Below are positions 7,300 to 15,242 of a stretch of DNA of 16,352 bases, in pieces. Numbering within the stretch: position 1 is the stretch's first letter; every line of letters begins with the position of its first letter. A program made the translations under genes and the position numbers. Origin of the DNA: Bacillota bacterium (GTDB lineage Bacteria > Bacillota > Clostridia > Christensenellales > SZUA-584); the NCBI GenBank assembly GCA_023399095.1, contig JAEWQS010000079.1, positions 1-16,352 of the forward strand. The letters are read 5' to 3'. The notes under the pieces are model-generated. The model did no database searches. It had not been told where the DNA came from and worked only from the letters and a program-made list of their open reading frames with translations.

Positions 7300-7366
7300 T
7301 GTAAGGAAACAAAATAGTTTGGCAAGACACAAAAAAGATTGACAAAAACACAAAATAGTTTGGCAA
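7300..7366 (+). repeat. Transposon right end: TGT terminus with three TnsB-type binding sites
   Basis: The terminus is TGT (7300-7302), six bases, then the 17-mer ACAAAATAGTTTGGCAA at 7309-7325. The same 17-mer recurs exactly at 7350-7366. Between them, 7329-7345 matches it at 14 of 17 positions. Start-to-start spacing is 20 and 21 bp, i.e. tightly packed as in the Tn7 right end. The TGT, six-base gap and ACAAAATAGTT arrangement is the same as I recall for the Tn7 terminus, whose TnsB sites share the ACAAAATAG core. A fourth, poorly matching site could lie around 7382-7397. Confidence 0.88.
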
Positions 7367-7388
7367 AAAGCTAATGCATAGGTAAAAA
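7360..7388 (+). promoter_or_regulatory. Candidate promoter for the tns operon
   Basis: TTGGCA (7360-7365) lies 17 bases before TAAAAA (7383-7388), matching the consensus at five and four of six positions. The -35 box coincides with the third TnsB-type site, so TnsB binding would block it. This is plausible autorepression like that reported for Tn7, but the -10 box is weak. Confidence 0.3.
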
Positions 7389-7418
7389 ATTTGGAAGCGA
7401 ATAGAAATGTTAGACAAG

Positions 7419-7468
7419 AAAACGCTCATCTGAGCCATAATAATTAGGAGAGGTGAGCGTTTTTGTTT
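7419..7468 (+). terminator. Terminator-like hairpin overlapping the tnsA ribosome-binding site and start codon
   Basis: A 13-bp stem (7419-7431 with 7451-7463, one G-U pair; core AACGCTCA/TGAGCGTT) encloses a 19-base loop and is followed by TTTTGTTT. The tnsA Shine-Dalgarno TAGGAG sits at the loop/stem junction and the TTG start codon (7463) lies at the base of the stem. It could terminate glmS read-through, reduce tnsA translation, or both. Confidence 0.6.
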
Positions 7469-8275
7469 ATTTATGAGCATAAAAACTTTGATGAAATACC
7501 GCGGGGCCGAGATTATCAGCCAACCTTGACGATACATAGCTTGAATTCCAAGGGGCAATCTGCCCGCATTTATGGAATCAAAACGAAACGGCAGCATGAT
7601 CTGTTGTCGAAAAATGAACAGAATTATTTTTATATTGCCGAATATAGCGATAGCGTTATTGACATTCGGGAACAATTTCCGATGAATATCGATAAAACAC
7701 TGCTGATTGCGAAGCAACTTGGTATAGAACACCCAAAAGATTTGAAATCGCAGGAGCCAATCTGCATGACATCTGACTTTTGTATTACGAGTAAAATTAG
7801 TGGTACAACAAAGGATATTATCCGAACTGTTAAGCCTGCAACGGAACTTGTTCATCATAGAACGATTGAGAAGTATGAGATAGAGCGTACCTACTGGAAG
7901 AATGAAGGGATTGACTGGGGTATTGTGACTGACCAAGAGATAGACAAAATGATGGCAAAGAATATAAGTACTTTTCGGGGGGCATACGATATATCCGGCG
8001 TTTGGGAATTGCAGGAATTGGGGGAGGCTACACTTATCGCTTACAAGCGTGAGCTTGCGAGAAGACTGAATGGCGAAAATGAAACAACTCGCAATATTAT
8101 TCATAGTTTTGCACAAGAACACCATCTGCATGCAGGCTCGTGTATCACGATGTTTCACCACTTGCTTGCTATAAAGGTTCTGCGTTTCGATTTACGTAAT
8201 GAGTTAAATTTAAATCGATACAATATATTATCTTATGGTCACGAAGAAGTGGACAAACTTCTGCGCGCAGACTAG
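7463..8275 (+). CDS. tnsA: TnsA, transposon 5'-end cleaving endonuclease
   Basis: TnsA is the restriction-enzyme-like half of the Tn7 transposase. It nicks the 5' strands at the transposon ends while TnsB cuts the 3' strands, giving cut-and-paste movement. The 270-residue product fits TnsA in size and place. Likely catalytic residues are Glu52 (in SKNEQNYF), Asp105 (in MTSDFC) and Lys124 (in RTVKP), compared with Glu63, Asp114 and Lys132 of E. coli TnsA. Residues 54-73 (from YFYIAEY to REQFP) are strongly TnsA-like. The C-terminal part (about 160-270) corresponds to the winged-helix region that contacts TnsC. The start is TTG 7463 behind AGGAGAGGTG, the only frame-consistent start near a ribosome-binding site. 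tnsB follows after 14 bases. E. coli TnsA has Gln two residues before the lysine; here it is Thr122. Confidence 0.9.
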   Translation: MFIYEHKNFDEIPRGRDYQPTLTIHSLNSKGQSARIYGIKTKRQHDLLSKNEQNYFYIAEYSDSVIDIREQFPMNIDKTLLIAKQLGIEHPKDLKSQEPICMTSDFCITSKISGTTKDIIRTVKPATELVHHRTIEKYEIERTYWKNEGIDWGIVTDQEIDKMMAKNISTFRGAYDISGVWELQELGEATLIAYKRELARRLNGENETTRNIIHSFAQEHHLHAGSCITMFHHLLAIKVLRFDLRNELNLNRYNILSYGHEEVDKLLRAD

Positions 8276-8289
8276 GAGGAAACAGCGGT

Positions 8290-10386
8290 ATGCTTGCGTT
8301 TAATGCGGTCTATCAGATTAAAGAAGATGGAACTAGAATCCGAATTATTGATACAGACGTCTGCGATGACACGTTTGCATATATTCCTCTAGAGGGTGAT
8401 CGGGCACTTCCTAAATTCTATCCTCGCAAGAACATGGAGGACATGATCGGCAATGGCGAGGTGATTGAAATAATCGATCCATTTTATGAGGTCAACATTC
8501 CTAATAAATACTCCGAAGAAGAGATCAAACGTTGTGAGGGGCGATATAAGCTTGTAACAAGATACTGGCCCGAGCAGAAGCTAAAATTACTCAATAAGCG
8601 AGGCCGTGAGGAGTTTCTGAGGCATGTTGCTGAGAGGGAGAATGTTACAGTACCTACGCTAAAACGTCTGTTCTGTCAGTTTTGGCAGCAAGGTATGCGT
8701 AAAAGTTCAATGTTCACTACCTATAATAACTCCGGAGGCAGAGGGGGAAAACGTAAACCGCAAAAGAAAAATGGCCCGAAGCGTGCTGATGGGTATGAGG
8801 GCTTATTGATCGACAAAAAGATTGAGATTATATTTGATAATGCGATTGAATGGTATAAGCAACAAAAGAAACCAAGCATGAAAAGAGTTTACTTTCGGAT
8901 GCTGGATACTTATTTCAGCAAAACAGTGAATGTTGGTGGTAAAACAGAAAGAATTCTGTATGATGAAAACCACTACCCGACCCTTCGACAGTTCATTTAT
9001 TATATGGTTTCCCATTTAGACAAAATTGACGTCGATATTGCCCGTATAACCGAGAACGAGTACAATCTCAATCGTAGACCGTTATCTGATACTGCCGTTA
9101 ATCAAATATACGGTCCCGGCGACTGTTTCATGATTGACTCTACACCGGCAGATGCATATACTGTAAGAAGGAGCAATCTAAATAAGGTAATTGGTCGGCT
9201 GACAGTTTATATCATTATTGATGTTTATAGTAGACTGATCACAGGGTATTACTCAGGTCTTGAAAACCCGTCATGGGATGCTGTTTCTCTCTCTCTGCTA
9301 AACATGGTGACCGATAAGTCAAAGTTTTGTAAAAACTTAAACATTGAAATAGGCTCAGATGAATGGCCAAGTCATCATTTGCCACGGGCTATTTTGGCGG
9401 ACAGAGGCGATATGATCAGCAAACGTGCCACGGGTATTATCAATGAATTGGGTGTTAATATTCTGAACACAGCCCCATATCGAGGCGATATGAAAGGGGT
9501 GGTAGAGCGTTTCTTTCGCACTTTGAACGAAAATCTCAAGCAAACACTTCCCGGTGGCATTTACAAGGATCATCTACAACGTGGTGATAAAGACCCACAC
9601 ATTGAAGCGGCACTAACGCCGGATGAGTTTGAAAAAGTTATAATCCAAACCATACTTTTACACAACGCTACTCTTATAAAAGATTATCCTTCAACGCCGG
9701 AACAAATAGCTGACGGCGTGGCTTCCATTCCTATCGCTCTTTGGGAATACGGTATTATGAACAGAACAGGTAATCTTCGCAGCGTAGACCCGGAAAAGAT
9801 GGCTTTAAACGTTTGGCCACACGACCAAGCATCCCTGACACGTCAAGGCTTACGATACAAAGATTTGTTCTACGGCGATATCCAACTTGCACAGAAAGCT
9901 TCCGGTTTAGAGAAAGCAATAAAAATGCAGATTATTTACAATCCCTTTACTATAAACTATGTTTATGTACTAGATGAAACTTATAGGAAAGTGCATCTTC
10001 AACCGCGTAGCCGCAATTTCGAAAATATGAGTTTTGAAGAGTACAGGGATTATCGACAAACAGAGAAGGCTAATAATGCGGCATTTAAACATGATATTAA
10101 TCAACGTAAAGCGGCATATGAAGGCATGCTACATGAAACTGCTAAAAATGCAGAAAAACGTAGAGACACTGCTCCAAAAGTAACGAAAGCTTCCCGTAAG
10201 AAAGGTATTCGTGAAGAAAGAAAGAATGAAAAAGCTGAGGAACGTCGTGAAAGAACTAAAGAACCGGCTTTCGAAACGCCAGCGAAGGTAATTCCAATTG
10301 ATAAGCAGCATAATAAGGATTACGTGGATCGCATGAAGGATGTAACTGCATCTTTAATGGATGACCTATTTGGAGATGATAATTAA
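8290..10386 (+). CDS. tnsB: TnsB, DDE transposase
   Basis: TnsB recognises the transposon ends, cuts the 3' strands and joins them to target DNA. The 698-residue product has an RNase H-like core with Asp283 (in CFMIDSTP), Asp371 (in AILADRGD) and Glu406 (in KGVVERFFR). The spacings of 88 and 35 residues are the same as I recall for E. coli TnsB (D273, D361, E396). Residues before about 270 should form the DNA-binding helix-turn-helix domains that read the ACAAAATAG repeats. Residues about 480-575 resemble the beta-barrel domain after the core. Residues about 600-660 are a highly charged linker. The C-terminal tail ending LMDDLFGDDN is acidic and hydrophobic, a likely TnsC contact by analogy with related transposases. 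AGGAGGA (8274-8280) overlaps the tnsA stop codon. The stop codon overlaps the tnsC start (TAATG). Confidence 0.95.
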   Translation: MLAFNAVYQIKEDGTRIRIIDTDVCDDTFAYIPLEGDRALPKFYPRKNMEDMIGNGEVIEIIDPFYEVNIPNKYSEEEIKRCEGRYKLVTRYWPEQKLKLLNKRGREEFLRHVAERENVTVPTLKRLFCQFWQQGMRKSSMFTTYNNSGGRGGKRKPQKKNGPKRADGYEGLLIDKKIEIIFDNAIEWYKQQKKPSMKRVYFRMLDTYFSKTVNVGGKTERILYDENHYPTLRQFIYYMVSHLDKIDVDIARITENEYNLNRRPLSDTAVNQIYGPGDCFMIDSTPADAYTVRRSNLNKVIGRLTVYIIIDVYSRLITGYYSGLENPSWDAVSLSLLNMVTDKSKFCKNLNIEIGSDEWPSHHLPRAILADRGDMISKRATGIINELGVNILNTAPYRGDMKGVVERFFRTLNENLKQTLPGGIYKDHLQRGDKDPHIEAALTPDEFEKVIIQTILLHNATLIKDYPSTPEQIADGVASIPIALWEYGIMNRTGNLRSVDPEKMALNVWPHDQASLTRQGLRYKDLFYGDIQLAQKASGLEKAIKMQIIYNPFTINYVYVLDETYRKVHLQPRSRNFENMSFEEYRDYRQTEKANNAAFKHDINQRKAAYEGMLHETAKNAEKRRDTAPKVTKASRKKGIREERKNEKAEERRERTKEPAFETPAKVIPIDKQHNKDYVDRMKDVTASLMDDLFGDDN

Positions 10387-12017
10387 TGGATTACGCAGAA
10401 TATAAAGAACAAGAACTTGTCCAGTATCGTGGTAATCCAATGATTGAAGCTCTTCCGCTAATTCCAGGCGATGAGCGTGAAGTCATTCATCATCTTGCCG
10501 GAATGATCAAAGCATGTACGCCAGAGGAAAAGCAAATGAAACCTCTTTTACGAATTCACTTGCTCTTTAGAATCAATAATGATTTCTTCTATCCATTTGC
10601 ACAGGTACAACGGTTGGATATTGCAATCCAAATGATGATCCGTGGCGCTTACATGAATCGCAATCCAGTTTCAGCTGAATATCATAGTGCGTTAATAGCG
10701 CTAGATAGGGATGAAGGCAATCAAATTAATGATGATGCGTACATCAATGCAGTACCAGAACTAGGGACAGTTGTTTATGGAATTCCTGGATCCGGAAAAT
10801 CTAGATCACTACGACAGTGTCTTAAATACTTTCCGCCACTTATTCGCCATATCGAATATAAGGGAAATCCATTTACAAAAACACAATTGCCGTGGCTCAT
10901 GGTTGAAGCTCCTTATGACGGAAACTATGTGACTTTTTGTCGGTCGATATTCGAGGAAATAGATAGGCGCTGTGGCACAAATAACAAAGATAAGTACGGC
11001 TATGCGACCTATAATCCGTCTACCATGATTCTTCAAATGCGTAAGCTTCTTTTGTTATACAATGTCGGTATCCTGGTTATTGACGAGGTTCAGAATTTGC
11101 TTCGTAGTAAAGTTAGTAGTGATGAAATGATGGCATTTTTTGTTTCGCTAACTAACCAATTAGGGGTACCAATTATTTATTGTGGTACAAGCAACGCTAT
11201 TAAGTTATTCCAGAATAGAATGTCGCTGGCAAGACGTCAGATTGGCGCTGGTAATATGAAGTTCCAAGGGATTGATCGTGATAGCTGTGAATGGGTAAAC
11301 ATGATGAAATATTTATGGCGTGGTTATGTGTTGCGGGAAGAAACGACATTAAATGAGAAGATGATAGATGTTTTCTGGGAGTTATCTCAAGGACTGATTG
11401 GTATTGTGGTCGTATTGTTCTGTCAAGTTCAAATCCGTGCATTACTCAGTAAAAAGGAGTCATTTGACATTCAATTATTGAAAAACACTTACAACGAGGA
11501 TATGACACTTGTTAAGCCAATGCTAGATGCACTTAAGAGTGGGAACGAATGGGAGATGGCTAAGTATGAGGACTTATCTTTTGATCTCGATGTTACTATC
11601 AAAGCGGGAATAACTGATTGTTTGAATCAGGAACAATTGGAGAGGGCTATAGAGGAGAGATCACTAACGATTGCGCAGCGAAGACAGTCTACATCTAATA
11701 GTATTTATACCACAATTCGGGGTATTGGAATATGTAAGGATATGGATGATAAAAAATTAAAAGCCCTGATTCGTAAAACAGTGGATGCTGCACCGGATGA
11801 TACAGAAGAAAGTGAATTGTTACAGACGGTACTGACTACGGTTTTACAACCTAAGACCGTAAAACGCAGTAGTAAACAGATTGCAAAGGTAAGAAATAAC
11901 GGACTTCTATATTTATTGGAACAGTCCGAAAAGCATCGCTCAGATATTCATGATGATCTATTGGAATGTGGATATATTAAGCGTGTTGAAGATGATTTTC
12001 CGGATTTAACGGGTTAA
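10386..12017 (+). CDS. tnsC: TnsC, AAA+ ATPase transposition regulator
   Basis: TnsC is the ATP-dependent switch linking target-selecting proteins (TnsD or TnsE) to the TnsAB transposase, and it confers target immunity. The 543-residue product has a Walker A motif GIPGSGKS (132-139), Walker B ILVIDEVQ (229-236; Asp233, Glu234) and a sensor-1-like CGTSN ending at Asn270. An N-terminal extension of about 120 residues and a C-terminal tail of about 170 residues flank the ATPase domain. This matches full-size Tn7 TnsC rather than the short TnsC/TniB of CRISPR-associated or Tn5053-type elements. The ATG at 10386 overlaps the tnsB stop codon, with GGAG at 10372-10375, indicating coupled translation. 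tnsD starts three bases after the stop codon. Confidence 0.94.
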   Translation: MDYAEYKEQELVQYRGNPMIEALPLIPGDEREVIHHLAGMIKACTPEEKQMKPLLRIHLLFRINNDFFYPFAQVQRLDIAIQMMIRGAYMNRNPVSAEYHSALIALDRDEGNQINDDAYINAVPELGTVVYGIPGSGKSRSLRQCLKYFPPLIRHIEYKGNPFTKTQLPWLMVEAPYDGNYVTFCRSIFEEIDRRCGTNNKDKYGYATYNPSTMILQMRKLLLLYNVGILVIDEVQNLLRSKVSSDEMMAFFVSLTNQLGVPIIYCGTSNAIKLFQNRMSLARRQIGAGNMKFQGIDRDSCEWVNMMKYLWRGYVLREETTLNEKMIDVFWELSQGLIGIVVVLFCQVQIRALLSKKESFDIQLLKNTYNEDMTLVKPMLDALKSGNEWEMAKYEDLSFDLDVTIKAGITDCLNQEQLERAIEERSLTIAQRRQSTSNSIYTTIRGIGICKDMDDKKLKALIRKTVDAAPDDTEESELLQTVLTTVLQPKTVKRSSKQIAKVRNNGLLYLLEQSEKHRSDIHDDLLECGYIKRVEDDFPDLTG

Positions 12018-12020
12018 ACT

Positions 12021-13562
12021 ATGCTTCCGTATTTTGCAGATCCATATCCAGATGAGTTGTTATATTCCGCTTGTGCACGGTATCATCGTTGGACGGGCAA
12101 TCCGAGTTTGCGAAACACGCTTACGGAATTGTTCGGAGATGACACAGCCATACCAAGTCTATATTTTGGTGCAGCATTATGCACACTATGTGAAAATATA
12201 GGTGGCGTTTATACACCGGAAGAATTTATTTTTAAGCATACTTTGCTTCCGATATACTTGCCTTTTCTGCCAAGAAGAAGGGCGGAAGAGTTGAAAACTC
12301 AAATGATAACGTCTGCTGGAAACGGTTTAATAACGAAAATAGGCGCGGCTGCAGGGGCTATCTGTCAAAAAACTGGCATTGTCTATTGCCAAAATTGTAT
12401 TGCAAAGGACAGAGAAATGTACGGTGAGGCTTATATCCACAGGCTGCATCAGGTGCAGGGTGTTTCGATATGCCCCGAACATGGATGCATTTTGCAGCAA
12501 ATCAAGTCTATTAACGAAGCAAGTCGATTAGAGTACTTGGATATTGAACGGCTTCGGTTGGAAGGCAATATGGTGTGTCTCCCAGATAGAGAATTGCATG
12601 AAACGATGCAAATGATAGCGAAGTCTGCTGGATATCTTCTTTCAAATAATCTATCATTCGCGGATAAGGAGACAGTTACACTCCGCTATAAGCAACTCCT
12701 TTATCAAAAAGGGTTGCTTACAGATACCGGTGGAGTTTTGCAGGCAAAATATATTTCAGAATTAAAAAGCTTTTATGGTGATTTGATACTACATTATTTT
12801 GAGAGCGAGATCAATTCTAACGATGAATACACATGGCCAAAAGTTGCTGTACGTAACGTAAAACGAACGGTACATCCACTGCGACATATTCTGTTGATAC
12901 ATTTCTTGGATAAGAACATAGAAACGTTCTTTGATGGTATAAGAGACGGTAATATTTTTGTAGTTAAGCGAAAGAAAGAACCAAGGCCGAGGAATGATTC
13001 TTTGCTAGAAGAGTATAAGTGTAATATTATTTCAATAATTCGGAATAATCCAAAAGTTTCAAGAACGCGATTGCGTAGCATGTTTAAAAAAGAGTATATT
13101 TACATCTACCGAAGGGATAGAACATGGCTGATGGAAAATTTGCCGGATAATTTAAAATCACAGGGGAGGACTGAAATTGTAGATTGGCATAAACGGGATA
13201 TATCATATTGTAGAAAACTACAAAAGGCATATGAGGCCTGCTTGGCTGATGGTAAAAGGATTACTTCCACTCGGCTGATTCGTAGAGCAGGGATACAGTC
13301 CAATATGGAGAACCGAAAAGATAAGCTGCCACAGTCGTGGGCTTATGTGAAATCAAAAAGCCAGACTATAGAGGAATATCAAATTGAACGCTGTATACAA
13401 GTAATACGGAAGTATATTAAGAAACAGATTCCTTTGAAGAGATGGCAAATGCTACGTATGGCAGGACTTACTGAGGAACGTTTTTGCAAGATAAAAGAGC
13501 GATTGAGACAACGATTACTGGAAGAACGGTTGGTGGATGCGATTGAGTGGGAAGTCGGTTAG
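12021..13562 (+). CDS. tnsD: TnsD (TniQ family), site-specific target selector
   Basis: In Tn7, TnsD binds the end of glmS and recruits TnsC so that insertion occurs at attTn7. This element's position right behind glmS fits that role. The 513-residue product begins with the TniQ-type 'DPYPDELLYSACARYHRW' motif (residues 7-24) and carries a CCCH zinc finger, Cys123-x2-Cys126 and Cys151-x2-His154. E. coli TnsD has the same motif at almost the same positions (C124, C127, C152, H155, from memory). The C-terminal half (about 270-513) is basic and helical, as expected for the DNA-reading part. No strong ribosome-binding site precedes ATG 12021, three bases after the tnsC stop codon, so translation is probably coupled. 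The 3' end overlaps tnsE by 26 bases. Confidence 0.93.
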   Translation: MLPYFADPYPDELLYSACARYHRWTGNPSLRNTLTELFGDDTAIPSLYFGAALCTLCENIGGVYTPEEFIFKHTLLPIYLPFLPRRRAEELKTQMITSAGNGLITKIGAAAGAICQKTGIVYCQNCIAKDREMYGEAYIHRLHQVQGVSICPEHGCILQQIKSINEASRLEYLDIERLRLEGNMVCLPDRELHETMQMIAKSAGYLLSNNLSFADKETVTLRYKQLLYQKGLLTDTGGVLQAKYISELKSFYGDLILHYFESEINSNDEYTWPKVAVRNVKRTVHPLRHILLIHFLDKNIETFFDGIRDGNIFVVKRKKEPRPRNDSLLEEYKCNIISIIRNNPKVSRTRLRSMFKKEYIYIYRRDRTWLMENLPDNLKSQGRTEIVDWHKRDISYCRKLQKAYEACLADGKRITSTRLIRRAGIQSNMENRKDKLPQSWAYVKSKSQTIEEYQIERCIQVIRKYIKKQIPLKRWQMLRMAGLTEERFCKIKERLRQRLLEERLVDAIEWEVG

Positions 13563-15069
13563 GCTATGCAACTGGCCATATTATCATGGAAAGATTGCAA
13601 AATTAATTTCTATCAGTAAACCGTACTGGGTAAACACTCAGTATTGGGTCAAAGTAAGGTTTTTTCCTGAAAACGGGGTAGAGTACGAGTTGCCATTTAC
13701 GGATTTAACCATGTTAATTCGTGATGGAGATTATACAAACGGGTACTATCAGGAAATTGCAAGTACCAATACCGCAATGCTGAATCTAAGGTTTCCTGAA
13801 AGCAGTAAGCCAAAACCATATCCTCCAAAAGAAAGACGTAATCTTGAGGACGAATTTGAAAGCTATACATTTGGTTTCCCTTATATGGGTCATTATTATG
13901 TTTTACCTCTTGAAGTACTTGTTCGTGACGTGTTAGCGCCAGATGGAGAGATGCTCCATCTAATGACATCACTTGATATGAAAGACAAAAAGTTTATATG
14001 TAAAAAAGAAAATGGAGTTGTTCGGATTGAGGTTATGTCCGATGTTCCTTATAAATATTCAGAAAATAAAGAAAAAATGATGCATATAGCATGGGTATTT
14101 TCAAATCCCAAGCTTGAAAAAATGTTAGCTCAAGCCTTTGAGAATATTAGAAATGGAAATGGAATTCTTTTTGATTGGTGCTTTGACCGAATAAAATGCG
14201 AGGTCACATATCAGACTAATACAAAAGGAATACGCTTTATCAAATGCATTACGAGTATAAATAAAAAAATAAATGCAGCTGAAGTGCATGTTGACGACGT
14301 TCGGGATAGTATATCTGAGGGTGAAACCCAAGGGGAGTCTAAACGAAGTAAAGTAGTGGCTAAAGATGCTGAGGAACTTGTCTCTTGCGGAAAAGGGAAA
14401 ACTGGCGATCTAGGGCAATGGGCGCCAAATCCTGTGGTAGTTACTTATGATGTACTTCCTAAATATATACGAAAAGAACGGTCGTCAAGGAAACCTCGTA
14501 CGATAACTAATTACAAACACAACGCTATAATAATTGGGGATGGCCGCCGAACAACAGGAGACTATACAGGAGAAAAGTCTGTTCCAAAGCTGATTTTTAA
14601 ACAGCACAGATGTTTACAGGATGACTCACCCTTCTCAGAAGTGTCGAGCGCTTTGTCTGTATTACAAGGAGAAGAAGGTATTATTAAGGTAGAGTCCTAT
14701 CTCGCAGAGCTAAGTTTACATGCCGATACAGGATTATTCCGTTATTTGAACGATGGCGTTACAGGAAGATGCTATTTTGCTGCTAAGATCATTTTTAAAG
14801 ACGGGAAACAAGCTGTGCTGTTAGATTTACAACGGGAAAATAGAAATATCTCAATGTTAATGCTGATCTCAAAAAATGGATGCGAATGGGGTGGTTTTAT
14901 ACATGAGATAATAAAATACATGGTTGAGGGATCTGGTAAATGGCCTTCTGATACACTGTATTCACTTCGCAATTCCTTCTTTTTGAACATAGATCGGTTC
15001 AATCATACCAATATTGGATATGAACGATTGGCAAAGAAAATACTTTCTAAGTGTTTACAATATAAATGA
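13537..15069 (+). CDS. tnsE: TnsE-like target selector for replicating DNA
   Basis: This is the fifth gene of the operon, 510 residues. I call it TnsE from position (after tnsD, overlapping it by 26 bases), length (Tn7 TnsE is about 538) and a collinear series of motifs shared with E. coli TnsE as I remember it. These are HYYVLPLEVLVRDVL (119-133) against its YHIPQLELARSLFL clamp-binding region, IAWVFSNPKLEKML (184-197) against LLVWLFSDQDVMDS, GKQAVLLDL (423-431) against SEFVLLEVD, and KWPSDTLYSL (468-477) against NWPNSLFDQL. TnsE directs Tn7 to conjugal plasmids and lagging-strand replication by binding the sliding clamp and 3'-recessed DNA. Residues about 250-350 look like a polar linker between N- and C-terminal domains. 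Overall identity looks low. ATG 13537 follows GGTTGGTGG; TTG 13543 is an alternative start. Confidence 0.82.
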   Translation: MRLSGKSVRLCNWPYYHGKIAKLISISKPYWVNTQYWVKVRFFPENGVEYELPFTDLTMLIRDGDYTNGYYQEIASTNTAMLNLRFPESSKPKPYPPKERRNLEDEFESYTFGFPYMGHYYVLPLEVLVRDVLAPDGEMLHLMTSLDMKDKKFICKKENGVVRIEVMSDVPYKYSENKEKMMHIAWVFSNPKLEKMLAQAFENIRNGNGILFDWCFDRIKCEVTYQTNTKGIRFIKCITSINKKINAAEVHVDDVRDSISEGETQGESKRSKVVAKDAEELVSCGKGKTGDLGQWAPNPVVVTYDVLPKYIRKERSSRKPRTITNYKHNAIIIGDGRRTTGDYTGEKSVPKLIFKQHRCLQDDSPFSEVSSALSVLQGEEGIIKVESYLAELSLHADTGLFRYLNDGVTGRCYFAAKIIFKDGKQAVLLDLQRENRNISMLMLISKNGCEWGGFIHEIIKYMVEGSGKWPSDTLYSLRNSFFLNIDRFNHTNIGYERLAKKILSKCLQYK

Positions 15070-15098
15070 GACTCAATTCTTGAATGAAATCATGCTTT

Positions 15099-15109
15099 AA
15101 CTATTTTGT
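15099..15109 (-). repeat. Inverted TnsB-site core: candidate left-end binding site of the transposon
   Basis: On the minus strand this reads ACAAAATAGTT, identical over 11 bases to the core of the right-end repeats. The full 17-mer (15109-15093) matches at 12 positions. The orientation is opposite to the right-end copies, as expected for the other transposon end. It lies 30 bases after tnsE. Confidence 0.5.
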
Positions 15110-15220
15110 ATTTTGATGTAAAGTTATAGTGTAATGTGTATAGTATCTACCGATATCATGATTATGTCTGAGGTTGTGTGAAAACACAGGCAAACTAATG
15201 CGAATTATGTAACAATATGG

Positions 15221-15242
15221 TATAATATTGATATCGCGATAT
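15221..15242 (+). promoter_or_regulatory. IS transposase -10 box followed by a 12-bp palindrome
   Basis: TATAAT (15221-15226) is a perfect -10 box 28 bases upstream of the transposase start. I see no good -35 box at the usual distance. ATATCGCGATAT (15231-15242) is a perfect palindrome at about the expected transcription start and just before the ribosome-binding site, so it could act as an operator or a small leader hairpin. Confidence 0.45.

Larger units (their letters stand above)
7300..15110 (+). mobile_element. Tn7-family transposon with tnsABCDE (minimum visible extent; left terminus not found)
   Basis: The element begins with TGT at 7300. It carries TnsB-type repeats, then tnsA, tnsB, tnsC, tnsD and tnsE in one orientation, reading away from glmS as in E. 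coli Tn7, where the right end is glmS-proximal. Product lengths (270, 698, 543, 513 and 510 residues) closely parallel Tn7's (about 273, 702, 555, 508 and 538, from memory). Base composition is clearly more AT-rich than the preceding host genes. The stated end is the last position with Tn7-like sequence (an inverted TnsB-site core at 15099-15109). The true left end, and any cargo, probably lies beyond the IS element that follows. No CRISPR array or Cas gene is present. Confidence 0.9.

Noticed and set aside
7339..7344. TTGACA as -35 box of the tns promoter
   Set aside because: No acceptable -10 hexamer occurs 16-19 bases downstream, and the sequence is better explained as part of the second TnsB-type repeat.
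7292..8161. Long leftward open frame of 289 codons antisense to tnsA
   Set aside because: It has no ribosome-binding site, its composition is a mirror of tnsA, and tnsA has clear family motifs and a good ribosome-binding site. It is a shadow frame.
7300..15110. CRISPR-associated transposon (CAST)
   Set aside because: tnsABC with a TniQ-family protein can indicate a CAST, but there is no CRISPR array or Cas gene in the window. TnsC and TnsD are full Tn7 size and the element sits precisely at the glmS attachment site.
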